Positions 1-13,700 of a DNA stretch of 64,000 bases are shown piece by piece (the stretch's first letter is position 1; the number at the start of each line of letters is the position of its first letter). Below the pieces are notes generated by a model. That model had not been told where the DNA came from, made no database searches, and saw only the letters and a list, made by a program, of their open reading frames with translations. A program made the translations under genes and the position numbers. This stretch comes from Panagrolaimus kolymaensis (taxonomy: Eukaryota; Nematoda; Chromadorea; Rhabditida; Panagrolaimidae), in the NCBI GenBank assembly GCA_028622995.1, contig JAJQJQ010000006.1:5952001-6016000 (forward strand). The letters run 5' to 3'.

Positions 1-173
1 AATCTTCTAAGAATTGAAGAAAACTGCAGTTTGTATTTGAAAACGTTTTAAATTTATTTTATTAGTATCACAGAAACAAAAACGTAATATCAACCAATAA
101 AAAACCCAATAACAAATAAATTATTATTAAATTAAACAAAAGGCAACAATCTGTATTGATAAGTGATGGAATT

Positions 174-419
174 TTAAATATAAATTCCAACCCAAAGAGC
201 AAGGAAAACAAATCCAAAGCCCAAAAATCCAGCTGCCATTAAAGCAAGAATAAATTCGGTAACGATGGATCGCTTTTTTGATTCAATTGTGACTTCTTGA
301 ATGAAGAAATATGCCGTAAAAACAAGGCCAAGTCCAACTAGAATCAAAGTGAATTGGGAGAATAAGGCAGGGCTAACAGGGCCTCCATATTTTTCCATTT
401 GGGTGATATCAACTGCCAT
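174..419 (-). CDS. TMEM258: TMEM258/OST5-type oligosaccharyltransferase subunit
   Basis: Single-exon gene of 81 residues, the usual length of the family. TMEM258 is a small ER membrane subunit of the oligosaccharyltransferase that N-glycosylates nascent proteins. Two hydrophobic segments are visible at about residues 22-40 and 56-79, and the typical ending GFGFVFLALWVGIYI is present, as is the N-terminal YGGPVSPALF stretch that corresponds to YTSPVNPAVF in vertebrate proteins. The start is the only in-frame Met giving family length. It lies 288 bp downstream of the serine incorporator gene on the same strand, so the two could be co-transcribed. A possible splice acceptor (GTGCAG) lies upstream of the ATG. 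Identification rests on remembered family sequence, not on a search. Confidence 0.92.
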   Translation of the reverse strand: MAVDITQMEKYGGPVSPALFSQFTLILVGLGLVFTAYFFIQEVTIESKKRSIVTEFILALMAAGFLGFGFVFLALWVGIYI

Positions 420-707
420 GTTGTAAAAGTTCGAACGATGGTGTTTAGGAAATAAGGCTGCACGTTTAAGAATTTTAGTTTTCGAAACACATAATATATC
501 TCTTAAATAATTTAAAGCGAGTTGACGCTATTAACAAAGATTTTGAAAAAATATGGCAAAATTATTTATTTACAAAAGCAAAAAAAAATGATAAACACAA
601 ACACGCTTTCGAATCGACTGGAAAAGTTATAAAATAGCAAAGTTAAAGATTTATCGTAAGTACAGGTAAAAAATATACATATTTCTTTGTAAGTTTATTC
701 ATTTGAA

Positions 708-2541
708 TTAAGAAAAGTCGCGATCAGTGAAGAGAGCAGGAGCAAGAAGAGTCCATCCATAAATTCCAATGCAAAGCCAACTTGAAACAATTTTAACCCA
801 AACAGAAGCCATATTGCTGTTGAGATGACTGAGATCAGAATTAGGTTTATACCAGCTTGTAAGAGTCATCATAACATAAAGCGAAGCAAGACCAAAGATG
901 AAGTGGAAGAAACTGTAAGAGTACGCAACACTTTCTTTTTCATTATCAAATACTTTAGTTGCATCTTCGTCGGATGATGGAAGAGGTTCGGAAGCTGAAA
1001 ATAAACTTAAATTAGTATTTGAAAAGAAAACAGTAAAAACAGAGATACAAGCTTATTGTTATTAAATAAAAAATACATTAAATGCAAAGCATTTTTCTTA
1101 AATTGCTACAACAACCACAAGGATTAGAAGGCTATTATAAATGTTAAAAAGTGCTTGTGTCTCTCCCCACCTGGACCATTGGCCAGAATTTCATGGGACT
1201 CACTCAGTGGAATTTCATCTGATTCCGCACCTGAATTACCACCAAGTTTACCAATAGCTGTATTTGAACCAGTTCGGATTGCAGCATAAAGAAGACAAAG
1301 GAACCAAATAATCAAAGAAATAATGGATTGAATAGGAAGAGGAGTTCCAAAAGCTTCATCATGTTGATGTCCAGGAGTAGTATGATTTGAGAAAATATTG
1401 ATCAAAGATGGATTGCATTTATGATCAGGATTGTTCATTAAAGCTGACCAAGTAAGATACATAGTGTACAGAGAGATGAATGAAGATTGAAGAAGACCAG
1501 AAGTTGGCATACGATCTTGAACGACGGGAAGAATAGAAACGATTGAAACAGCTATACAAAGGATAAGATTGGTAGAAATGAGGAACTTGGGTATATAACA
1601 ATCACCGCCCTGGAAAAGAAAATTATTAAAACATCTTTTCATTCATTACTTAAACTTACGGTAGTGTAGAAAAGATACATCATTACAACACTAAGAATTC
1701 CTAAAGCATAGCAAGTTGAAGTGAACGAAATAAGCCCAGCAATACAAGCTTTTGAATCTGATTCTTCAGCGCGGCTTACCCATGATTCAGCAAGACCATG
1801 AGCAAAATCAATGATGAGAACAAGTTGGATGAGGATGAAGAGGAAAGCACCGATCATACCAACCCACATAAGAGCTAAAATTTGGCAGCATATTATTTGC
1901 AAAAAAAAAAAAGAGGATCAAGCTTACGTCCGGCAATATGTTCAGATCGAATATAAAAGAAACCAAAGATAATTGCTGTCATAATCAAATATTTGAAAAA
2001 CCAAAAGCCATTTTGAATCTTGGATCGGAAATCATGTGACGATTTAACTCCAAACATAAGTAGCGTAAATATGAAGAAGAATGTAGCCATGCCAGCACAG
2101 AGACGATAAACAGCTTGAAATCCAGTAGCATGAGAACAGTTTATGTTCACTTGTTCACAGAACCAATTAGCCTATAGTGGAAAATTGTTAAAAGAGTGTT
2201 ACAAATTATAAAGCTTACATTTGCCAGCTTCTCTTGAATCCATGGTGCCAGCATCAAACAAGAAACCAAAGTTCCAACAAGGAGCATCAAAGCATACATG
2301 ATTCTTGTAGTTGTTGAAGATGCGGTACGAGGACATACTGCACAGCAGAGAGAACATGCTGCGCTTCCGAAACAACATGCTACCTGAAACATAGTCAATT
2401 AAAAAAAATCATAAATGTATTTAGTAGCACAAAGATTGAAACCATGAATTTCATAAATTTATTAATTTTTATATACCATCAATATCTTCAAACTTCACTT
2501 ACCGATGCTGCTACCCATGGAAGCCCCAAAACAAGTCCCAT
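708..2541 (-). CDS. Serine incorporator (SERINC/TMS1 family) membrane protein
   Basis: Six exons (2541-2503, 2383-2219, 2171-1928, 1874-1660, 1609-1171, 994-708) join in phase to 462 residues, the normal SERINC length. These are multi-pass membrane proteins reported to take part in incorporating serine into membrane lipids. Family hallmarks seen here are the N-terminal MGLVLGLPWVAAS followed by a Cys-rich CCFGSAACSLCCAVCP stretch, the WVGMIGAFLFILIQLVLIID core helix, and the C-terminal FHFIFGLASLYVMMTLTSWY region followed by a last helix. About ten hydrophobic segments are present. An acidic Ser-rich loop (ASEPLPSSDEDATK) precedes the final helices. All introns are short and GT-AG. An AATAAA on the minus strand sits just after the stop. 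It is upstream of TMEM258 on the same strand. Confidence 0.95.
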
Positions 2542-4993
2542 GATTGATTAAAAACGTTGAATTATTACAGTAATTCACAAGGAAATTCACAAAAGTGTTG
2601 GAAGAAAATGTATTGATTGAAAAAGGAAATAAGCAGCAAAAAAAGCTTCAAACAAAATATTTTTTCATCATACGACTGCCCATTGGCAAAATGAGAGCAC
2701 GCGCTTTTTTTAAATGAGTTGAGTAAATAAATTTATGAAAATCAATGAAAAAATATTTAGGAATTACGATATCTCAAATATTATTATATCGTCGGTTAAA
2801 AAAAAGCTTCTTTGATTTTTAAAATCAACTAATCATTTGCAAAGTAATTAAAACGAATAAAACGATTGTCTAATTTATTTTGGTTGTTGAGTCAACAACC
2901 CTTACAAAACTTTCAAGATTATTTTTAGTTTCAAAAGAAATTTTTGACATAATTGAAGCTCATCTAAATTTCTTGATGATCCTATTTTGCTTTATGATTG
3001 AGCTGTGGAATGAATGGATAAGATGCACATCATAGGTTCAGAGTGGAAAAAAAATTTTCAAAAAATTTATTACGACATTAAATATGTTTATGAATTTTAC
3101 ATGATGAATTTCGTTGGTTCAAATTTACCGGTATCTTCAGCCTTAATTCACTATCGTCATGTTGCTTGTAAAATCAAAGAAATGCCAAGAGATTTTATAA
3201 GTTAATACTTTTCGCAAAATATGAGAAAGCTTTTTTTCAAATCCGATGTTTTTACAATTTATTTTACTTTATTAATTTTCATTTTCCTTCATTTTCAGTT
3301 AATGTTCAATGTTGTTTATGCAATGTTTCCTCCAAAACAAAAACCAAATATTTTAATACGTCACAAAAAAAATAATTCAAATTCAAACATCCAGTGAATA
3401 CAAAATAGTAACACAAAAAAATGGAGAAGAATTGATGGGTACAAAAAAAGTTGAAACAAATTTGAGAGAAATAATAAAAAAAAAAACAGGAGAATCAAAA
3501 AGGACAAAAAAATGGGGGAAGTTAATCTTTAAAATTACCTTTGTCGAATACTTTTTTAGAAATCCCAAAAGCTTCCAAAGAAGCAAGATGGAAGTTTTAA
3601 AAAAAGTAAAGGTTATTTCTCAGAGAAAACTTCAACAGTAAAAAAAAGGAAGAAGACAGTAAGATTGACAGTGTGGTGCTGAGTTTAGGCATCCACATTT
3701 CATGCCGAAAGTTTTTACCTTAGCAATCTGATATATGAATTCCAATTAAACTCATAATAACAAATCATCTGTCAAATCCTAACAACCTAGGCTAATTCAT
3801 AAAATCAAATCTGTCAAAAAGAGAGAGAGAGAGAGCAAAGAAAATAAAATTATAAAGAATTAAAAAAAGTGTGGGAGATCGGCTTGGACGCCCGATAACA
3901 AAAATCAATCAAATAATAATAAACTTTTTTTGTTGTGAAAGCTTTTTTGAGGAAAAAACATAAAAAAAACTATTATTTTAGTTATTATTAAAATTTTGGA
4001 GCAAAAAAAGAGAAAGTTAAAACTTTTAATAAGGGATACAAGCTTTATTTTTCCATTATATTTAAAATTCAAAAATTGATTGGAGTGACAAAAGAAAGAA
4101 AAATGACATAAAAAATTTAAAATGTTTTAAATAAATATTTTTATAATTTTAATAATGAAAACAAATATAAAAATTTGTTAGGCAAAATATTTAAAAAAAA
4201 TTCTCTCTCTTTCTATCTTTGACTCCGGCGTATCGAAGGAAGAAGAATTTGGAACGTTTTTGATTGAAACAGGAGAGGACATCATACAGTACACGAATAA
4301 TGACATGACAAAATAAAAAGAAAAATGTTTTTGAGAAGAACAGTAAAAAAATTTAATATAACATTTAATAAAGAAGGATTTGTGGTGAGAACAATTAAGA
4401 AAAGTTAAAAGAAGAAGGAATAACATGGACGGGAAAACAACGACATTCGCCTCGAAAGGGTATTTTTTCCGGCAGATGAAATAGGTATAATTTAGAAGAC
4501 TAAATACAAAAATTGATGTTTGTGTGTAAATAAGGAATCCGAACTAGATCTTAGGCATAAAAAGTTAAAACTGAAAGAAACAAGCTAGTTGTTGGTGAAA
4601 GTTTATTACCCATAACCTGAGCTATAGTAAAACAAAACTACAATTCATGTCGTGGGTTTATCGACGGTCCTTAAAAATTGATGGAATCCGAAAATTGTTG
4701 AATGCTCCAAATAGTTATTATGAAGCGTTTTAGGTTTAAAAGGACGATGAATGAAAAAACTTAGTATGATTGTTGAGTTGCTGAAACTTATATTCTCTCA
4801 GACGCTTAACTCCTTCGAACCTTAATGATTCTTTCGGATACCTATATAACACATAAATCAAAAAACACAATATATAAAACACAATTTATTGAAAGAATTT
4901 CTTTCAGCATAATAATAAAATATTAAATGGATCAAAAGCGTTGATTCCCATCGATGACATCCTTCTTTTTTAAATTCTTGACGTTAAACCTTC
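2542..4993. other. Intergenic: upstream of the serine incorporator gene and 3' flank of calmodulin
   Basis: No convincing gene. The first few hundred bases should hold the serine incorporator promoter. The part next to 4994 should hold the calmodulin 3'UTR. Short open frames (e.g. 3014-3205) have no recognisable domain and no supported splice structure. A GA microsatellite lies at 3821-3835. The rest is AT-rich with many A and T runs. Confidence 0.6.
3821..3835 (+). repeat. GA dinucleotide microsatellite
   Basis: Seven to eight uninterrupted GA units follow an A5 run in noncoding DNA. Confidence 0.9.
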
Positions 4994-6180
<1,187 letters not shown>

Positions 6181-6197
6181 TTTTACTTCTGCCTTCT
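6181..6197 (-). promoter_or_regulatory. 3' splice acceptor and short 5'UTR before the calmodulin start
   Basis: On the minus strand TTTTATAG is followed by a 15-nt leader AAGGCAGAAGTAAAA and then ATG. This is a good nematode acceptor. It would serve either a cis-spliced 5'UTR intron reaching into the 6.2-19.5 kb desert or spliced-leader trans-splicing. Sequence alone does not decide between them. Confidence 0.6.
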
Positions 6198-7037
6198 ATA
6201 AAAGATAACAAATAATAATAAAGTAATGAAGTTGAGAAAAATGGATGAATAATATAACGGAAACACAAGGTAGTTATTTATCAAAACAAAAATAAACGAA
6301 AGCCGCACTGGATAGCTTGAAAAGCTGCAGCAAACACGGGCGCACGACGATCCTTCGCGGAGAGGGAATGCAAGTCAAGTCAGTTGACGACGACGACGGG
6401 GTTCGATTTTATTCCAAAAAACTAAGTAAAATTAGAACAACAAAAAAAAACACATAGAAGATTTATAAATTTCTGAAAGTAAAAAAGGCGACGCGAAGGA
6501 GAACGAGAAGGAAAAAAGCAAGCGATGTCAAATAAAGGCGAATGATGATAAAAAAAATGACATTCAGCCTTATTCAGGGAAACATGGGCGCTTTTTTGCC
6601 AAATATAAAGATTTTAACACGAAATATTGAATAGCGGGGAATTTAAAAAAAGACCACGTAAGATTATTTTTTTTTGTTCAAGTACCAACCCTAACAATAA
6701 TTGATGAGGACATATTTATTTTAATGAGAAAGGAAAACAAGCAACAATAAAAAATCCAACCAATGCATCATCAACATTTTCAAGTTTTTTTTATTGAATG
6801 GGCCAAAAATTAAAAGTCTCATCAGAAAAAAAGAGGGTGAAAGCTGATAAGAAAGAAAAAGTGTTGAAAAGAAAAAAGTAGAGAGAAAGAAAATCAAGCA
6901 AAGCTCCTTTTCCCATTTTTTTGCCATTCTTTGTGTATACACCTTTTATGGAAAATTTATTGAAAAAAAGAAGGAAAGAAAAGAAAATAAGAAAATGAAA
7001 GAAAAGGTAAAGGTGTGGTAGTTGGGGACACACTTAC

Positions 7038-7059
7038 ATACATACATATATGTATGTAT
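7038..7059. repeat. 22-bp perfect palindrome (ATACAT-type)
   Basis: The 22 bases are identical to their own reverse complement, centred between 7048 and 7049 on CATATATG and built from ATAC/GTAT units. It may be only a microsatellite-derived palindrome. No neighbouring gene explains it. Confidence 0.85.
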
Positions 7060-10000
7060 ATTTATATGTTCATGCAAGAAAAAAGAGAGATAGATAGAAT
7101 GCAACCCCAACCGCCATTGGCAGAAACGAATATGTTGAAGACGAGAAGAAGAGAAGGAAGACCGAAAATGATGGCGGCATGTGCGTGTAACAAACACACT
7201 TCCCTTTTCTGTCGCGTTCTCGAGGGTTTTTTTAGAAGAATAAAAAAATTGGACAGGCAAAATGAAAAAAAAAAGACGGATGAAAACAAAATTGGGGCGG
7301 CTCTGCGTCTCTGGCAAAAAAAAAGTGCGTTCGAACAAAATATTAAAAAAATATGTATGCCTCTCACTCACGCAAAATGATGAAAAGCAAGTAGCAAGCC
7401 CAACAAAGTCGAAGAAACGAAGGGAGAAAAAAGTAAAAAAAAAAATAGGCGACGCAGCAACGACGAAAACCACGATGGTGTGTGTCTTAGTGAAATCAAT
7501 CAATCAAAGATGAAAAACGAAAAAGAAAGGAAAGGAATAAATATATATAAGAAAATGAATGCTTATTTTAGATGTTTTTTTTTTGTTAGTAGCTGCTGCA
7601 GCAACCAGCAAGGAAGAAAAAATAATCGTTGCAGCACAAATAAAACCACTTTTACTTATCCTTCCAACAATGAATGTCTCACTCAATTTTTCTTTTTTAA
7701 AAAGCGGTTCTATTTGTAAAACTTCTTTATGTGTTTTTTTATTTTGGGATTAAAAAAAGAAGAAGAAGGAATTTTTTAGGTACAAAAATACAAAACAAAA
7801 AGGAAACAAACATACCAAACAAAAATTATTTTTGACGATCGACGAGCAGCAAAACTACAATCAAATTCAACCAAAACTGAAACACTTTATTCTTTCATTC
7901 TTCGCGATTCCAAAAAAGCAAAAAGGTTAATTTTTAACCGATTATGCAAATTTTTTTGTTTAAGCTCCAACACAAAACAGAAAATTCAAAGGTTTTGTAC
8001 GAGCAGCGTAAAACTAGCAAAATTTGAAACAAAAAAGTCACATTTTTTCATTGACTAACTTAACTGACTTGACTGACTACTCTAGTGCTAGGAAGGAAGA
8101 AGACAATAGGAAGAAGAATAAAAACGTGTTATCCAATTCCCTTTTCTCCTTTTTTAGTAAAGCATAAAAAAAAAGATGCCGTCAAAAAAAAACTATGTTA
8201 AACATCCTCATTTTTTTTCTTTTCGTTCTTGCTTGCTTGAATGTGGATAACAGAAGCAAAAAACGAGGAAGAAGAACTAGCTAAAACGTTTTTTTCTTCT
8301 TATTATTCCTTTTTTTTGTTATTATTATTCTTTTACATTTTTTTTTGCGTTTGACTTATTTGAAAGAAGACCAAGAAAATAGAAGAAAGCAGAAGAGAAA
8401 AGATGACTGAAAGCATGCATCCCAGGAATAACGATAATTAAAAAGTGGCTCAAAAATATTTTTTTCTTCACTACTATGTCCATTTTTTTATGTTTCAGTT
8501 TCTGCTTGCCATCACACACATACATACAAAAAATATGAAAGGATTTTACACTTGGGAATTGAAAAAAATACTGCTGCATTTTTTTCTCCATTCTTCCATG
8601 AAAATAGGAACGAAAAAGTCAGAGAAAGAATCGAATGCGATTAACCACAACCATCTCTTGTCAATGTCAAAAATGGGGAAATAGACAACAGCAAAAAATA
8701 TTATGGTTGTTTTAAAACTGTGCCAATTTTTGAAAGGGTTTTAAAACAAACGCCATAGACATATTGAAGCACGCATTTTGATGCATCAAAAAACACCTAA
8801 TAATACTTCACAAAATTTGCAAAAAAAAAGCAACTTCCGGTCGATTATCATTTATCTTCCTCCCACTAAATAGCAATTTGCAAAAAAAAACTAAAAAAGA
8901 TCAGTAAAAAAAATTTACAAATCTTGCCTTGACCTCAAAATATTCTTTTTATCTCTTCATCTTATTTCCTTACACCTTCGCCATTCCGTTATAAAAAAAT
9001 TTTTGAACACGTTTCAAAAAAATAAAAATAAGGTGACGGCAAAGAGAGGGGAGAAAGAATATACGTAAATGTTTTTTTTTGTTAGTTAACTAGTTGATTG
9101 TGCCTTTGAACTCTTGTCGTTGATTCGTTTGACACAAAAGAAGGAATACGAAGGATGTGGGCGAAGGAGAAGGGTTAAAAAACCCTGTGACACTGACTCA
9201 CACTCTCTCACATCAATAAGTTAGTTTTTTGTTTTAATGTCTAATGTCTCAAAAAAATAAATAAAACCATCTGTTTTTAAACTTCCGTATTTTTTTTTTG
9301 ATAGAAATCGAAAACATTTTTCCCTTAAAAAATAGTTTTTTATTTATTCAATTAATTTTCAAATTTAGGGAACTTTGGAAATTCATGCGGGTGTAAGGGA
9401 GAGTTGAAGGTTGAAAGCATGTATGTATGTAAAATAGGCGCACATCGAAAGTTGAGCAAAGGAAAAAGATAAGAAAAAATTAAAGACAAAATCAATGGTT
9501 ATTTTAGGGCAAATCCATCTTATTCGGTCTTAGTACGCAACAAGACATTATTATAAGGGTAGAAAAGAATAGGCAAATTATTTTTCTCTATAAAATAATT
9601 AAACAACTCTTACAACAACGAACTTTGATGAGTTCACTTTGTATCAGAATCCAAATATATTTTGTTTTCGAAACCTAAAAAACTCTGATACCGTCATAAC
9701 ATGGATAAAAAAAACCGACTGACTTATTGTTGTTGACCATCATGACTCAATAAGAAAACATAGAATGAATACCTTCGAGATTCACGCCATTCAACAACAT
9801 AAAATAAAGAAAAGAACATTCCCGAAAAAAGCCACAAATATTTTTATTTTTAAAAAGAAAAATGTGAATGAAGAAATTTTTTTTTCAGTTATCTTTCTTT
9901 TTTTCCATTCTTAGTTGAAACAGCCAAAAAGCAATTAGCTTACATCTGAAGAAGCCTCCCAAAAAAAACTACGCTCTAACATATAAAAAAGAGAATCCCT

Positions 10001-10777
10001 TCATTTCCAGCAGTCGACTGCTATTTTTTTTTACTAAAAAGTCAAAAAAATATTTAAAAGCAGCCTATTCTACCGGAAACATCTATCTATATTCTTCCTT
10101 TTTTGTTTTTTCCTTTTTTCCATTTTGCGCACGATGGCAGCTTTTATTACTAAACTAAAGAGGCGATATAAAACTGAGAGAGAGGAGCTTTTATAAGTAA
10201 GGTTTTCATTTCTCTTTTTTTTCATAAGCCCATCTAATACAAAACAAAAAAGGAGAGAGAAGCCATTTTTAGTAAAAGTAAAAATAAAGGAGAAGAAGAA
10301 AAAATATTGTGGCACAACAAACGTAAAAAAAGAAAGAGGAGATGTGAGCTTTGAATAAAAAAAATTGCAGCCGTTCATTTTATTTTATTTTCATCTTCTT
10401 CTGGCGCGTGTGTTGTTGCATTGGCTTCAACAACCGCAATAGAAATAGCAGCAAGTAGTAGTACCCAAGCAACGGGTTGCAGTTATTGTTAGAAGCGTCA
10501 ATAAAAGCAAGCAGCAAGTGAATATGTATGTTCTTGACGCCGCTATTGCCGTTGTTGAAGAATAAAAGTGAAAGTCGTTAGTTGGCGCTGCTGCCACTAT
10601 GGACGTCTGAAGCTTCAGTCATAAAAACAGGGGAGGCAATTCAAATAAGCAAGCAAGCAACAACAACGATGTTGATGCCTTCGTTGTCGTCGTCGTTAGG
10701 GTTTTTACAATTAACTTCCTCTCTTCGCTCTCCTTTAAAAATGAGAAGAAGGCTAAAAAACATTGAGGTAGTGTGGC

Positions 10778-10794
10778 AAGCTAGCAGCTAGCTT
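10778..10794. repeat. Inverted repeat AAGCTAGC-A-GCTAGCTT
   Basis: Two 8-bp arms are perfect reverse complements separated by one base. A related CTAGCAGCTAG core recurs near 12828-12838, so it could be a protein-binding site shared by the two patches. No function can be assigned from sequence. Confidence 0.7.
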
Positions 10795-13700
10795 AAGCAA
10801 GAAAGAAAAAAATGTAATAATTTTAAAAGCAAAATTGGAGAAAAAATGTTGATTAGTTTTTTTTCTTGTCTTTCTACATATTTTGTGTGGCTGTACATAA
10901 ATAACATAAATGAAAATTGGAAGGGAAAGATAATTAGTCGTCGAATGAAGAAAAAAAATTTTGAGGGAAAAATATGTATGTGGCCGTCGTCGAATTGGGT
11001 GCATGCGTGTTTAACAGTAATAAAAACCCTTAAATAATAAATGAAGGTTAGTTAGTTAGTTGTTGGTTGGCATTTACCACCAAAAAATAAAAAAATAATT
11101 AACATTTAAGAAAATTGGGTAAAAATGGTGCAAAGTCAAAAAGTCAAAGAATTTTGAAAGCATCGACGATGTGGAAAATGAAAAAAGATGGCTATTTTCT
11201 TTTCTTTTGTACCAAAACAGTTTTGTTTTGTTTTATTTTTTTGCGATATAAAAGCAATTAATCGATTGGGAAAAGAAATCAAAATAATAATGTTTCGTCT
11301 ACGTTAAAGCCAAACAATAATATTATTAAGACAAAATTAGCTGAAATAAACAAAGTTTTTATTTGCCCTTCGAAGCCAAAATTATCGTATTGCTCTTTTT
11401 TTGATCGCATGAAAATGCATGAGTTAATAAGCTTGGATTTTGAATAATTGAAACTCGCTTCCAACTTTTCATTGATTACATAGGTTTAGTTAAACAAAGA
11501 TCGGAAAAACTTATCACGAGGAATCTCACCGCAAAACGATGCGTTATCTAATTATGAACGAAATAATAGCCAAATTAATTGCTTCCAAATTAACAACCAC
11601 AAAATTCATCAGCTACCAAATTAATTTTTATGGAAGAAAAGCAATAAATTTTTTGGAGAAAAGCAATCATTAAAAAAATTCTTCTAAAAGTTTTTATAAT
11701 ATTAATCAGCAATATTTTTTCCTTCTCCTTTTTTACATCGAGTTAGAATTCAATTTGAATGATTCAAAGATGTTTTTATCGGCTAAAAAACAATTCAAAA
11801 TCAAATTTTTTAAATTTCATTCCTATTTCCACTCTTCTTTTTTTTGAAGTGGTAACAATGAAAAACAAGAGAAAAAAAAAACACATGATTTCAATAACGC
11901 CCAAGATTAAAAAATTACTAATCAAAGAAAGCATAAAATTAAATTTAAAAAATGAGCAATTTTTTGATGCAAGAATTTTTTCCAATTCTAAAAGTAATCA
12001 TTTGGCTTTTTATGAGACAGAGAAAGAGCAAGCAGCGATTATATTATACTTTTTGAATAATAGCAAAAAAGCAAACCTATATTTTTTTCCAACCCTTTTT
12101 TTTCTAATGTTTTTTTTGTTGACAACAGATTCGATATATATTTTTTTAACCGAAGCAAACAAATATATTAAAAAAAAAGAAAGAGTATTCACAACAACCA
12201 ACATAAGGTGACATATATAAAAAATTGAAGAAAACGAAAAGCTGTCACCATTTGGAAAAAATCTTAGGCAAAGCGAAAACTAAAAAAGCTTTTAATATAT
12301 TTTTATTTATTTTTAAAATGCCTTTCATTTTTTTTCTCGACGAAATATATAACAAAGGGACAAAATAAAATTGCGCAGCCAGAAAAAAAAGTAGAAAACT
12401 TTGTGGCACATACAATACGCAAAACAACAAAAAAGTGAAAGTATGTTTCCAACACTTTTTATTTTTTAGAAAAAATAAAAAAGGAAGCCAGCTTGAATAA
12501 AGCTGCTGCTACTACTGCTACTCTCGTAGCGTAGCGTTGTTGTGTCGCCTCGAGGGGTGTTGGTTGGAAAATAGTTTTATTTATTCTTTCAAGGGAGAAA
12601 AAGAGAAAAAGAAATAAAATAATCAATATTTAAAAACTATCAAAGTGAAGGCTCAGTGCTCACTCTTGTTGCCTCTTTTCCATCCATTTTTTTGCCCCAT
12701 AGAAACGAAATATGTATAAAAAAATGGAAGGGAAGAACGACGACGAAGCCGGCTGTCAGCTTTTTTCTTTCTTTGTGGCTCTTTCCCCTTTTTTGTTGCT
12801 TGCTTTTCGGTTAGTCAGTAAAGTTACTAGCAGCTAGCCCTAGCGGCTAATCTTCGATAAAAAAAAAGGAAAGAAAGCAAAAGCTGTCGATTACGACGAC
12901 AAAGGAGACGGACTACTACGGACATTGATGTTGGAAGGGGAAGATGATGGTGGTGGTTGGCTGACTGGCGGTGCCCTTTAGTATATATATTTTTATGCAT
13001 GGGCAAATGCTTCATTTTTCTGCTACAAACAACATAACAGAAAAATTTACTTTTTCTTGCATTTTTATTTTTGAACGAAACAAAAAAAAGAATTTCTTTT
13101 GAACGTATGCTCGTTTTCATTTTGAAAAAAAGGAGAAATGGAGGAAATTCCCAAATGAATGGAGAAAGAATTTTTCCCGAGCTTCTTTTTAAGGATAGAG
13201 AGAGAAAAAATTTCAGTGGGCGCAAAAAAAATTAGATGGAAGACAGACAAACTAGCGTTAGCTGCTTTTTAAAACGTTAAACGTGACACGAGCGTGTGAG
13301 ACATTTGCAATCATCTAAACAGCACACCAACGATGGAAGAAAAAAAAGAATGGAAAGACAAAACCATAAAAAGGAAACAAAAAGGCGGAGTTGGCATTTT
13401 TCAAAAAAAAATCATTTTCGCCCTGTTGTGGGTATGTTCTCTCTTTAATGCCAAGATATCCTACAACTTCTGAAAAAGGCAAAAAAAGCTGTCACCACAA
13501 GAAAGCTTCCTTTGCCATTGCTGAAAGCGTCCATGAATTCAATGCATGCATGTGCCTTCGTTGCCTCATTTCCAACGATGCCATCCAACATCGTCGTTGT
13601 TGGCAAAGGCAAAAGCGCAAGATAAAATTTTTAACAAAAAATAAAAGAAGAGAAAAGAATAAAATCGTTTTCTAAAAAATTTTTCTTCTCAAGTTTCAAG

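Noticed and set aside
3014..3205. 63-codon plus-strand ORF
   Set aside because: No domain, signal peptide or splice context; it lies within an AT-rich intergenic region. Possible but unsupported.
7015..7513. Overlapping ORFs on both strands (up to 185 codons)
   Set aside because: Lys-rich on one strand and Phe-rich on the other, as produced by A/T runs; no domain.
10764..10785. let-7-like seed TGAGGTAG
   Set aside because: Flanking sequence has no complementary arm for the mature region; only a short GCTAGCTT palindrome pairs. A chance seed match.
12827..13675. ORFs of 60-130 codons in the gene desert
   Set aside because: Low-complexity translations of A/T and trinucleotide runs, with no homology recognised.
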